A stretch of DNA of 37,409 nucleotides from Paenarthrobacter nitroguajacolicus JCM 14115 (GCA_001313365.1 BBFS01000058.1:1-37409); one strand, 5' to 3'. Counted from the first letter of the stretch, positions 1-8,158 are shown. Translations and numbers: made by a program. Notes: generated from the sequence alone by a model not told the origin.

Positions 1-701
1 TCATCGGATAACATATCTTGGCCCTGAACGATCGCCCGGGCACGTTCCTCATAGCCGGAGTACAAGTGCAGGGAGGACGTAAAAAAGGTCAGTTCCTACG
101 TCCAGTTTCAGCCACCGTGCCATCATTTCGAGCAGCACGCTCCACTCAAATCCGTTGATGGCGGAGAATCCGAACCATATGTCCGTACTCCTTGCAGCGA
201 CATTGAGGTGGAGTCTGCCGTCACGGACCAGGAAATGCAGCCAGTTGTTGCAGGGAATGTCTTTGCTGTCTTGGAAATCAATTTCGGGGTCAAAAAGGCT
301 AATCACCGCCCGTCTTGAATCTGGTGAGGCAGCGAGCAGTTCCCGTACTTGGGCGACCTGGTCTACCCCCCCTTTCCAGTTCCGCAACCGGGGGACCGTA
401 CCCTGCTCTCCAGGTAATCCCGTTGTCATCGGAGTATTCAGGAGCTCGTTTCAGATACGCGGTGAGATAGCTAAGGTCGTTTCGACCGGCAAGGACCCAC
501 ATGGTTTCCGCGATGGCAGCAAAGGGGGTTGTTATTACGGCCTGGAGTGTGTAAAAAACGCTCTGTAGGGTGCTCAACAGTAAGTACTTGACTGGGTAGT
601 TCGAGAGCTGGTCCGTTCCGGCTGTCCACAGCCCGCCCTTGGACCAGTAGCCGGCTGAGCATGCCTCGAAAAGCATCGTCGATTGAGCGGAAGCGGAGCA
701 T
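1..701 (-). CDS. Thymidylate-synthase-like protein, main part (continues across the window edge)
   Basis: Thymidylate synthase superfamily; members methylate or hydroxymethylate the pyrimidine of dUMP or dCMP with methylene-tetrahydrofolate. Read across breaks, the protein starts MLRFRSIDD at 701 and carries AETMWVLAGRNDL, YGPRLRNWKG, SRRAVI and SKDIPCNNWLHF (the Cys is the expected nucleophile), then RSTDIWFGFSAIN for nucleotide binding and LHLYSGYEERARAI. Frame breaks lie at about 526 (C5 where 4 fits), 395 (C5 where 4 fits) and 86 (T6 where 5 fits). No stop is reached before position 1, and the frame appears to continue at 37409-37116, giving about 330 residues. It is the last gene of the minus-strand operon, 18 bases after the kinase. 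Whether it makes dTMP or a hydroxymethyl nucleotide cannot be told from sequence. The family call is firm. Confidence 0.85.
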
Positions 702-719
702 GAGACGTCTTCGCCCTTA

Positions 720-1321
720 CTACTTGAGTAGGTTGCGGGCGCGCAGCGCCGACACAATGTATGCGGTAACTTCTGATTCCTCGCCTTGCGGCACACGCAC
801 AGTGAGGTCCGGGTATTCATCTGCGATCGTGTGGTAGCCGCTGAGTATTGGATCGGAGTTGTTGGAGTCTTCGTCATATGGTTTGTCGAATAGAAAGACG
901 ACGGAGGCATTCAGGGGGGGACCAGATGCCGTTGATCACATCGAGGAAACTTTCTTTCTGGATGCCGACACCCGCGAAGTCCCCCGCTATGCCAGCCGTA
1001 GGCCAAGGTGGACCACCACCAGCGATCGAGGACAACGGCGCGGTTGGCCAGAATGTCTTGAATACGAGGCACGCTCTCAGCATGGCAGGCAAGATGTGTG
1101 AGTTGTTTTGCTACTCCGGAGAGCGGAGAACGGTCACTGGATTCAAGCATTGAATATGTTTCGCGGGTAAAGGAGCTCAAGCCGCTGGGCATGTGGACGT
1201 GAGTCGTCGAGTCTGGGGGGGTCAGCAGTTTACGGAGCGCATCGGATTGCGTGCTCTTTCCGGTCTTGTCCAGACCTTCAAGAACAATGAGGGTTCCCGG
1301 TTTAAGTGAGTGGTCATTCAT
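720..1321 (-). CDS. dTMP-kinase-like nucleotide kinase
   Basis: P-loop kinase of the thymidylate kinase type, which phosphorylates a deoxynucleoside monophosphate using ATP. LIVLEGLDKTGKSTQ near the N-terminus is the Walker A loop, and AVVLDRWWWSTLAYGW holds the DR motif for the substrate phosphate. The frame then shifts at about 1012 and again near 917 (both at G7/C7 runs). The rest reads GDFAGVGIQKESFLDVINGIWSP and FLFDKPYDEDSN, ending RARNLLK. Length is about 200 residues, normal for the family. It begins 13 bases after the papain-like protease gene and is followed by the thymidylate-synthase-like gene, so synthesis and phosphorylation of one nucleotide are probably linked. The kinase class is well supported; the exact substrate is inferred. 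Confidence 0.82.
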
Positions 1322-1334
1322 GTGAAATATCCGT

Positions 1335-2016
1335 TCAGATGTCTACGATGGCGGCCGCCTGGACGACGAATGCGGTCAGGTATTCGAGGGGGGGAGCCAG
1401 CAGTAGCCGCCAAGACCCCAGTCCGTCCCCCAGCTGTTCTTGATGAGGAGCAGACGTCCGCGGGTCGGGTGGTACGCGGCCCCGACGCAAGCAACCGCGT
1501 GGTACGACCCGGATGCAGCGCGCATGTTCGGCATGGCAACGATGCCTCGTCATCTGGCTGACCAAACTCATCCGTGACTTCCACGATAAGAATCACGGGA
1601 TGTGAGTGTTCCAGTTCGTCCTCGAGTGCATCTTCGATGCCGTCATGTTTTAGAACTACGTCGTTCAGTGCTGACCGCTTCCAGGGCGGGTTTTGGAGAT
1701 TTTCTGGTGGTTCTTCGGTGCCGGCTCCAAGCGTTGGGTCATAGGGCCATTGGGATAATTCGGGTTGACCGTATCCGAGGAGCGCCGGTGCTACGTTGTT
1801 CAACACCATGCCTCGCAGGGATGTTGCGCCCGCTGTGGTGGCTTGCCACCACAGCGCTTCCGGAGCAAAGTGTTCTGCCGTTTTTTCAGCGTGGTGGAGT
1901 GCTTCATTAGCGACGGACGCCGCGAAAGCAACACATGTGGGTCTGGTTCCTTGATCAAGCACGTCTCGGCCAACGAGGGATCGGAGGTCTATGTTCTTCC
2001 TCATTACTGATTCCAC
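1335..2016 (-). CDS. Papain-like (C1 family) cysteine protease without propeptide
   Basis: Papain-fold protease of about 225 residues. DQGTRPTCVAFA holds the oxyanion-hole Gln and the nucleophile Cys six residues apart, as in papain. SGSYHAVACVGAAYHP supplies the catalytic His and LLLIKNSWGTDWGLGGY the Asn with the classical NSWG motif. One frame break near 1548 (a G3 read as G2) separates the Cys part from the His/Asn part, and a C7 run at 1389 adds another. No signal peptide or pro-region precedes the Cys, so the enzyme would be cytoplasmic and active as made. The preferred start is GTG at 2016 with GAGGAGG 9 bases upstream; ATG at 2004 is the alternative. The gene just upstream encodes a chagasin-like inhibitor domain, the known inhibitor class for this protease family. 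Confidence 0.85.
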
Positions 2017-2051
2017 CGTTTGCTTCCTCCTCGTCACGTCTAAAAGCTTCG

Positions 2052-2078
2052 AGAAGTCGCCGCCGAAACTCGACTTCT
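2052..2078 (-). terminator. Hairpin inside the operon, possible terminator or attenuator
   Basis: Perfect 8-base arms AGAAGTCG/CGACTTCT around an 11-base loop, followed on the minus strand by CGAAGCTTTTAG. It lies in the only sizeable gap of the operon, between the M78-inhibitor fusion and the C1 protease. The T tract is weak, so partial termination or mRNA processing is as likely as full termination. Confidence 0.45.
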
Positions 2079-2095
2079 GGCATCCCCCCCGAACC

Positions 2096-3137
2096 TTAGT
2101 CGTCAGTTCCAAAGTTGAGGCCGGGGGCCTCGGGCCGGTTCGGCCTTACCTGGGCGAGGTGCACCGATTCCTCACCCGGAGAGTTCGCCGCGTAGGCAAC
2201 GACTCTTGTGACCGCGCCGCCTACCGGGGTCACGCCCGCCAGGTAGGGCTCTGCGACGATCTCGTCGCGAATGAGGGTAATGACCTCCGTGGGCACGATA
2301 GCGGCGGCAGGGCGAAGGACTTGCGTGCGGTTTGCAGGCCGTTCCAAGTCAAAGGCTTCTTTGCCACTGAAGGGCTCCGGAGCTGGCCGAGGCGGTGCGG
2401 GCGGCGTTTCGGCCAACATGTCTTGGTCAAACCAGCGAAAGCCCGTGGCCGGATTTTCGATCAACCGAAGCAGTATCGCGTCGCCTGTCGCAGCGTCTAC
2501 TTCCACATGATCCTGTGGGTTGTCGATGATCCAGACGTCACCACGGGAGTTGGGAGGATTTATCCCGCCGGTGAGGCGTTGTTTAATCATTGCTGGTTTG
2601 AAGGAAAGAAGCCTAGCTCTATCTGGCCCGGAGATGAATTTGATGCTGTGGAACTGCCGCACAGCGGCTTCGTAGCTGACGTGCATGTCTCGTGCAGCCT
2701 GGTAGACCTGTTCCGGGCTCGAAGGTGACCCCCTTCTTCATCCCGTAGCGACGCGCCACTGGAAGAAGCAGTTCGAGTGGCATCAGAAAGTGAGCGGCAA
2801 AAACCTGCGCGTCGATCTCGCGGGTCTCTTGGTGGGGGGGGCGTCCGAGAATTGTGTCGTCATTATCAAGGCTGAGGACATCTTGGTCCATGTACCAATG
2901 ACCAAGTTCATGAGCGGCCGTGTACCTTTGCAGCGATGCGGGGGGGCGTGCACTGTTAATGAGCACCCCGCCGGGGTTTCCAGGAAGGACAGCACCAAGC
3001 AAACCTTCCAAGGGCCGAAAGCGGAGCTCCAGTCCGGCATCTTCGATCGCTGCGAACGGGTCGATAGGTTCTGACTGATCTAGTCTAAGTTCGTTCAGGG
3101 CGTCCCCTGCTGCCTGAGCTGCACTAAGACGGGTCAT
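2096..3137 (-). CDS. ImmA/IrrE (M78) metalloprotease fused to a chagasin-like (I42) cysteine-protease inhibitor
   Basis: About 347 residues in two parts. Residues 1-170 are an ImmA/IrrE-type zinc protease: TAAHELGHWYMD gives the HExxH motif at about residue 76, followed by FAAHFLMPLELLLPVA. The C-terminal part looks like a chagasin inhibitor. GDAILLRLIENPATGFRW (about residue 220-235) is the NPTTGF loop, PVGGAVTRVVAY the GG loop and VHLAQVRPNRPE the RP loop. One frame break near 2715 joins the parts. The start ATG overlaps the stop of the XRE gene (ATGA). ImmA-type proteases usually cleave a neighbouring XRE repressor; chagasin domains block papain-like proteases. Both partners are adjacent here. 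The fusion is read directly from sequence once the frame is repaired; its role is inferred. Confidence 0.8.
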
Positions 3138-3506
3138 ACACGGCCACCTCTATGGGCGGGCCGCGCAACAGGCGGGGGGGCTGCGCCCGAGGCAAGGAAC
3201 TCCGCAAACCTTAATACTTGGTCCTTGTCCTCGGCAGACAATTCCCTTGTCGCCCGGTATAGAGCCCCATCTGCTGCCGCCACAGGGACATCGTCTTCTC
3301 CCAAAAGCCACTCCACGCGGCGCCGATACAGCCGGGCGAGACGACGGAGCTCCAGCGCGGAAACCCCTCTCTTTCCAGTTTCCATGGCGTGCACACTCGT
3401 TCGGGGGTATCCCTAACGCACTGCTGACCTCTTCCTGCGTGAGTCCAAGTGATTCCCTTGCCTCCCGGATGCGGGAAGCAACTGCTTTCAATTCACTATC
3501 GGACAT
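3134..3506 (-). CDS. XRE-family helix-turn-helix regulator
   Basis: Small DNA-binding protein of about 124 residues. The N-terminal SRIREARESLGLTQEEVSSALGIP followed by TSVHAMETGKRGVSALELRRLA is a complete XRE helix-turn-helix; the C-terminal part ends SAEDKDQVLRFAEFLAS. A frame break at 3404-3408 (C5 where 4 fits) separates them. ATG at 3506 is preferred because AGGAGG lies 5 bases upstream; that ribosome site is inside the 3' end of the AcpS-like gene. Its stop overlaps the ATG of the M78 protease gene, the usual pair arrangement in which the protease cuts the repressor. Its own operator was not identified. Confidence 0.85.
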
Positions 3507-3889
3507 CACGTCCTCCTTTCATCATGACCACGAACGCCAATGCAAAGCCACCTTCGTGGCTTAGCGAGACGCTCCAATCGGTGATTCCCAATTCTTGTGC
3601 CCGCGTCTTAGCAGATCCTGAGAGCCGTAGCGCAGGCCCCCCCTCCCCCCATCTCCAACGACTTCGATGTCGAGAAGCGCAATCTTGCCAATGCCCTGCC
3701 CCCCCAAGGCCTTCATGCGGATTCTTTGGCTGCCCACCGGGCGGCAAGCCGTGCAGGATCCTGCCGACAGTAATCCTGCTCTGCAGCAGTGAAAGTAAAG
3801 CTCAAGAACGTCGTGTCTTCCTGGAGTAAACGGGCAACCCGCTGGCAATCAACAAGGTCCACGCCAGTTCTTATTTGTTGGCTGGTCAC
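3496..3889 (-). CDS. AcpS-like 4'-phosphopantetheinyl transferase
   Basis: Holo-ACP-synthase type transferase, which moves phosphopantetheine from coenzyme A to a serine of a carrier protein. Visible motifs are TGVDLVDCQRVARLL (metal-binding Asp region), ARLAARWAAKESAMKALGG (the WxxKE signature), IGKIALLDIEVV, PALRLSGSA and WSVSLSHEGGFALAFVV. About 130 residues, normal for AcpS. Frame breaks occur at about 3718 (one A missing) and in the C-runs at 3643-3656. The GTG start at 3889 overlaps the stop of the preceding gene (GTGA), and its own stop lies beyond the XRE start, so it is translationally coupled on both sides. No carrier protein is recognisable nearby, so the target is unknown. The fold call is good; the role in this operon is open. 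Confidence 0.75.
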
Positions 3890-4766
3890 ATTGCCGCCGC
3901 CACTTCGTTGCTCTGAAGCGCTGCGTTGGAGTCGTTGACGATGTCGAGGACCCCCGACTTACCGGAATAGTCTTCCCGTTCAGCGTTGGCATGGCCGGCA
4001 ACTACAGCCAATTCCCCCCCGGGTTTGAATCCGGTCTGTTGGCACAAGAACTCCTGAAGTCTTGCTAAGCCCACCAGGTTGCCGTAACCCCCCCTAGTGA
4101 TTAGATGCCAGTGTCGATATACGGCAAGAAGAGAGAGCTTTCCCTCCCGGACACTGATATCAATGTGCACTAAGCATGGGAAGCCCTGCCATCTGGTATC
4201 AGAAAGGGCGTATTCCTCTATGCCTCCCCCCCTTCAATATCAGCGTCACCAGCAACAGCGATATCTGTGAAATTCGACGTCGCGGGCGGGTTGCGCTGTC
4301 GTTGCTGCTTACGCAGTGCAGCAATTCGGGCTTCTAGCTGATTCGTTCCGTTCTTTGTCTTGCCGGGCCAAGAAATCATGCGGGAAAAATACGTGCCGCG
4401 TCGATTGGCGTCGACCTGCCGGAGAGTGGGCAACGCCGCTAAGTATGCCTCGTATAGCTCTGTCGCTGCCACATCCAACCGCTCTTCGTCCTCAACAGAC
4501 AACATGGCCGACCATTCAAACCCGGGGTCGTTGTAGAGAGCGACCGGGAAAAGGGTATTCGCCACAGTCCCCCCCACTGCCTGATTGTTTTGTGCATAAA
4601 GGGCACCATCAACCACATCAGAGACGTGCGGGCTGGCCCCCCCAACTGTGGGGGCAGCGACAGAGACAAAAGCGTGCGTCGCGGTACCGCCCGGTTCAGA
4701 ATTAACAGCATCGAGGACTTGTACCCAGGCAGCAGACAAAGTTTCTGCGGTGATGTGCAGGCTCAC
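3886..4766 (-). CDS. Second thymidylate-synthase-superfamily protein, divergent
   Basis: About 293 residues. The C-terminal half reads RWQGFPCLVHIDISVREGKL, then AVYRHWHLITRGYGNLVGLARLQEF and GELAVVAGHANAE. This follows the thymidylate synthase pattern: nucleophile Cys after Pro, an Arg-rich nucleotide-binding strand, then Gly-Asn. The N-terminal half (MSLHITAETLSAAWVQVLDAV) is not ThyA-like in detail. A C8 run at 4206-4213 breaks the frame between the halves; further long C runs (4568, 4638, 4020, 4090) insert residues or shift frame. The GTG start overlaps the upstream stop. It is distinct from the gene at 1-701, so the operon holds two enzymes of one fold that probably act on different substrates. 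Superfamily membership is an inference from motifs. Confidence 0.6.
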
Positions 4767-5236
4767 GTCAGATTCTCCATCTCGCCGTAGAGCACCTCGG
4801 CAATCCCCCCCCGTAGGTTGGACCAGTTATCGCGGTCAATTTTGCTCAAGTCCGGTTGTTTACGGTCAAGGTCGCGGTAAAAACGGCCGACAAGGAAGAC
4901 GACTTCTATTGAGTCGATTTTGGAAGAAGCATCCGACTCCGGCGAATAGTGATGGAGCCTCGCAAGCGCCCTCCCAAGCGCAGCAAGGATCGCGGCCTCG
5001 GTCATCAACTTGGCCGCTGCCACTGACATAGGCATTCCCAAAATGTCGTATACAGAACCGCCGGCAACCTCACCGTGTCCCCAGGGTGTCAGCTCCAAGC
5101 TTTCCTGCCCATACGAAACCACCGCGTTATGTCCCATAAGCTCAGTGTCGGATATTCCGACATTATTGTCAAGCATTCCGAACCGTTGAGGGTTCCTGAG
5201 GGGGCGATTGCAGAAGAAGGTCGCTACTGGCGTCAC
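4763..5236 (-). CDS. Unknown protein, first gene of the minus-strand operon
   Basis: I do not recognise this protein of about 157 residues. It contains NPQRFGMLDNNVGISDTELM, LTPWGHGEVAGGSVYDILG and a charged helical C-terminal half ending EVLYGEMENLT. No signal peptide, membrane segment or catalytic motif is evident. GTG at 5236 is the first start in frame, but the same frame upstream (5237-5290) reads LGTDFLVLDKR, a TAG codon, then Q, which looks coding. The true start may therefore be further upstream, or the TAG may be an error. Its stop overlaps the GTG of the next gene (GTGA), which supports it being real. An ACTCAAATGAGT palindrome sits about 90 bases upstream of the GTG, in the likely promoter. 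Confidence 0.55.
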   Translation of the reverse strand: MTPVATFFCNRPLRNPQRFGMLDNNVGISDTELMGHNAVVSYGQESLELTPWGHGEVAGGSVYDILGMPMSVAAAKLMTEAAILAALGRALARLHHYSPESDASSKIDSIEVVFLVGRFYRDLDRKQPDLSKIDRDNWSNLRGGIAEVLYGEMENLT

Positions 5237-5323
5237 TTGCTAGCGTTTATCCAGGACCAGGAAGTCGGTGCCGAGTGTCCGGCCAGGCCTGTTTCAGCTG
5301 CCGGCCTCGGAGTACATTTTCAA

Positions 5324-5361
5324 ACTCAAATGAGTAAATGATGTATTTATCATTTACTCAT
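5324..5361. promoter_or_regulatory. Partition-type palindrome site A
   Basis: ACTCAAATGAGT at 5324-5335, then a perfect inverted repeat ATGAGTAAATGAT / ATCATTTACTCAT with 13-base arms (5330-5342, 5349-5361). It lies between the end of the third par-operon gene and the start of the minus-strand operon at 5236. It can act as a binding site for the RHH protein and, as a hairpin, as an end signal for the par operon. Confidence 0.65.
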
Positions 5362-5739
5362 TGGCCGTCCGTGTCATCCGCTTCTCGTTCGCTGAACTCT
5401 TTCATGGCTTCGCCCCAGGTCATACCGAGAGTTGCGCCAACCTCGTGCCAGTCCAAACCCTTAAGTTTTGCCAGCTTTACAGCGGCCTGTAGTTCCCTAC
5501 GCGCCTGCGCCACTTTCTCGAATTTGTCTCTCACGAGCTCCAGCGGCACGTCCATCAGGAATCCGCGGCCCAGCATCTCCTCCGCGGACGCGTCCTCGAA
5601 GCACTCCCCCTAGGAGCTTGTAGGAGGCAACAAGCTCAGACATTTCATCGGCCGTCAGGTCGTCAAAGTCATTAGTGCCCGTGGGGCCGGTGTAGCGGTG
5701 CGGCCTCATACTGGCTTCCCTTCCTTCGTCATCGCTCAT
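5358..5739 (-). CDS. Small protein of the partition operon, unknown role
   Basis: About 125 residues after joining two frames at the G5 run near 5606 (4 fits). The N-terminal part reads DDLTADEMSELVASYKLLG and then ECFEDASAEEMLGRGFLMD. The C-terminal part is charged and helical, with RDKFEKVAQARRELQAAVKL and GLDWHEVGATLGMTWGEAM, the last resembling a helix-turn-helix. The start may be ATG at 5739 or ATG at 5709. It follows parA and the RHH gene in the same direction and lies between two palindrome sites, so a role in plasmid stability or autoregulation is likely. No family recognised. Confidence 0.55.
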
Positions 5740-5752
5740 ATCAGGTCCATCT

Positions 5753-5774
5753 ACTCAAATGAGTTTTTACTCAT
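5753..5774. promoter_or_regulatory. Partition-type palindrome site B
   Basis: ACTCAAATGAGT at 5753-5764 followed by a half site ACTCAT at 5769-5774. It lies at the stop of the RHH gene and just upstream of the small third gene, where it could serve as operator or centromere repeat. Confidence 0.6.
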
Positions 5775-5997
5775 CGGGAAGGGTGTCGATGTAGGCGGTA
5801 AGGAACTCTTTGATGCTTTGCCCGTTCCGGGCTGCGTTAACCTTCAGTTTGGCGTGCTTGCTTTTCGGGACCTCAAAGTTGACCCGGCGGGTTGCTTCCT
5901 GCGTCGTGTCGTCTTTTAGGCTCTCCATGAGCTTGGCTTTGGCTGCATTGGTGACACTGGGACGACCCGTGGACATGCCCGCAAATTTGCTACTCAT
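5767..5997 (-). CDS. Ribbon-helix-helix DNA-binding partner of ParA
   Basis: 76 residues. The C-terminal part, RRVNFEVPKSKHAKLKVNAA followed by NGQSIKEFLTAYIDTL, is a ribbon-helix-helix domain: one strand for DNA contact and two helices. The basic, flexible N-terminus (MSSKFAGMSTGRPSVTNAAK) resembles the tails of ParG/ParR-type centromere-binding proteins that stimulate ParA ATPase. The gene follows parA directly, and arrays of ACTCAAATGAGT-like palindromes lie on both sides of it. It is probably both centromere-binding protein and repressor of the par operon. Confidence 0.75.
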   Translation of the reverse strand: MSSKFAGMSTGRPSVTNAAKAKLMESLKDDTTQEATRRVNFEVPKSKHAKLKVNAARNGQSIKEFLTAYIDTLPDE

Positions 5998-6018
5998 TTA
6001 CTCATTACCTCATTTACT
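5992..6018. promoter_or_regulatory. Partition-type half-site array C
   Basis: Three directly repeated half sites ACTCATT, ACTCATT and TTTACTCA in the gap between parA and the RHH gene, the same motif as the full palindromes at sites A, B and D. The last runs to the parA stop. Confidence 0.5.
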
Positions 6019-6652
6019 CACAAGGCTGATGAGCTCTTGCATCAGCTGGTTTATTTCCTTGGCTCCCTCGGACCCCGGGAAATCTTCAAGGATGGTTGAG
6101 CCGCCGGCTGCTGTGCCGGGGGGGTAGTTCACCCGCTGGTGGATGCGGGACTGGAGTACAGGTAGCCCGTAGCCTTCGAGGATGCCCGTGATCTCTTTGC
6201 CAATGTTGGTTCCGCTGATGGCACGCGAAACCACGAAGCCGCCTGAAGGCGTCCGTCGGTTATTTCGATGCGCTGCTTTACGAGGTCAACGAGGTCAGAG
6301 GTCGCCCAGATGTCGTAGGGGGGGAGGGCTGTACGGGGGGGATCAGGGCGAAGTCGGATGCCTTGATCGCAGAGACAGCGAGGTCGGCCGCCTGAGGGGG
6401 GGCGCCGTCGATGATGACGAAATCCACAGGGGCGATGCTCTTGAGGTCCCGTTCGATTGTTGGGCGATCCATTCCGACGACGGAGAGCGGGTGGTCCTCT
6501 CGGACGGCAGCCCAGTCGCGGGCGCTGCCCTGGGGGTCGGAGTCGACCAAGAGGACAGTATGACCGGCGAGCCGGAGCGCTGTGGCAAGGTGCGTGGCGA
6601 TGGTGGTTTTGCCTGCACCGCCCTTTTGGTTCAGGACCGATATTACTTTCAT
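6010..6652 (-). CDS. parA: ParA-type plasmid partition ATPase
   Basis: About 210 residues, the short ParA form. MKVISVLNQKGGAGKTTIAT is the deviant Walker A with the signature Lys; VLLVDSDPQGSARDWAA is Walker A' and FVIIDGAPPQAADL Walker B. After the break the protein continues VQPSPYDIWATSDLVDLVKQ, AAFVVSRAISGTNIGKEI and GYGLPVLQSRIHQRVNYP. The frame breaks at G7 runs at 6317 and 6335, where conserved spacing wants 5 and 4 bases. AGGAG lies just before the ATG at 6652. It drives segregation together with the RHH protein and the palindrome arrays. Well supported. Confidence 0.9.
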
Positions 6653-6680
6653 GGTTCTCCTAACACCGAAGCTCCCATTT

Positions 6681-6736
6681 ACTCAAATGAGTAAATGATT
6701 GATTACTCATTGAGTATCCCATGAGTAAATGAGTAA
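6681..6736. promoter_or_regulatory. Partition-type palindrome array D (par promoter/centromere)
   Basis: ACTCAAATGAGT (6681-6692), ACTCATTGAGT (6705-6715) and the half sites ATGAGT at 6721 and 6729 form an AT-rich repeat array just upstream of parA and downstream of the rep gene end. It is the densest of the four arrays, so it is the likely main centromere and operator of the par operon. Confidence 0.65.
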
Positions 6737-6797
6737 GGAGGGGGGACCTGGGGGGGCCGCCTGCGTGTCGTGCGTGGTGCATTAGGGTGCGGCGTTC

Positions 6798-8089
6798 TCA
6801 TGCGGTTGCGCTCTGTACCTGGGCAACCCGTTCCCGCCAGCTCAGGGCCGGAGACACGAACTGGGAACGTTCTGCCAGTTCGCGTTGCCGGCGTTCGACG
6901 GCCGCCCGACGTTCCGCGATTTTCTGGATGCGTTCGGCCGCGCGTTTTTGGCTGGGGGGGAGCGGTAGAAATCCCCGTCATGGCGGACCCATTTGCCGAG
7001 GCGGAACGCGAGCCAGGCCCCTGTGTTCTCCACGCCGTTGGCTCCGTCGTGGTGGTACTTGGCGTCGGTGTTCGGCCGCCAGTCGATGGCATGAAGAATG
7101 TCTTTGATCGTCCATCCGGCCCGGAGGAAGGGCCGGCAGATGGCGGCGACGTGTGGGGGGGTCGAGATGCGTTGGAGCGGAAAAGACCTAAATTGAAGCT
7201 CAAGCGAGGCTAGACGCTCAGCCTCGCGTCGCCCACGCTTTGTCGGGGGGGCGTTTGTCGTTGCGTTCGGGTCCCATAGCGGTTCTGTTCGATTGAGCAA
7301 TTGGTGATTGACTTCGCGCCGCTGTGCGGCGCGTTTCGAAGATGCGTGCGGCGAAGCCGCATCGTTTATGGGTTTTGATGCTTCGTCTCCGCGCGCGTGC
7401 GGGGGGGTTATTAACAGCCCTAGTGGGCACCGGTACGCTACTTTTTTCCACAACCTCTTCTTCGGCTTTTTCCAACAATACGTAGATGGCGGCTTCGTTT
7501 TCTGTACGGCCACTGGATTTAGGCGTGAACTCGGCTGTGCGGCCCGTGGCCACCACGGCCAATGCTCCCCCAGTCCCTGAGCCGGCGGAAGTAGTTGGAG
7601 ATGCTCTTGGCAGGGAAGCCATACCGCTCTTGGAGCGCTGCCAGATAGGCATGATGGTCATGCTGGCGGGATCAAAGCCAGGACCTTGGGCGACGGCATT
7701 GGCAAACCGCCAGATGTTGGCTTTGAGGTCTTTTCGGGCCAGCTGGAACTCTGCCAGTTCCTGAATGCTCCGTAGCCAGCGGATGATGTGGCGGGCTGGC
7801 CTGTGTCCGGCTGGGACGACTGACACACGGCGCGGTTGCTACGTTCTTTGGCCTTCCGTACGCGCCTGGGCTTGGACTTGTGCTTGCCTCTGCGTCCTGC
7901 GCGTCGTTTGCTGGGGCCGGCGGGGGAGTCGGGATCGGCTGCGGTGTCTTCCGTTCCAGGAAGGCCGGCACCAAGGGCGGCCACGTTCTCGGGCGTCAGG
8001 TGCAGCTTCTCAGGATCTCGTTCGGCTGTTTTTTGCGGTGCGACACTCGCGCAGGCAGCCGTTGACGCGGAACCGGGTTCCGGTACCAT
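6798..8089 (-). CDS. Putative plasmid replication initiation protein
   Basis: Reconstructed from several frames, about 430 residues. The C-terminal domain reads LQRISTPPHVAAICRPFLRA, GWTIKDILHAIDWRPNTDA and NTGAWLAFRLGKWVRHDG, the pattern I associate with Rep proteins of actinobacterial plasmids, and ends WRERVAQVQSATA. The middle has HIIRWLRSIQELAEFQLARK and FDPASMTIMPIWQR, a winged-helix-like segment. The N-terminus (MVPEPGSASTAACASV) leads into a basic stretch rich in Lys and Arg. Frame breaks fall at about 7825 (one C missing), 7570 and in G7 runs at 7385, 7245, 7155 and 6954. It sits between parA and small regulators, as a rep gene would. The assignment rests on context and recalled similarity. 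Confidence 0.55.
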
Positions 8090-8158
8090 AGGGGGACAAT
8101 ACCTTTCCTGTTGGAGGGTGTGAAAAAGGGAGCGTCCTCGCAAGAGGAAGCTTGAATA

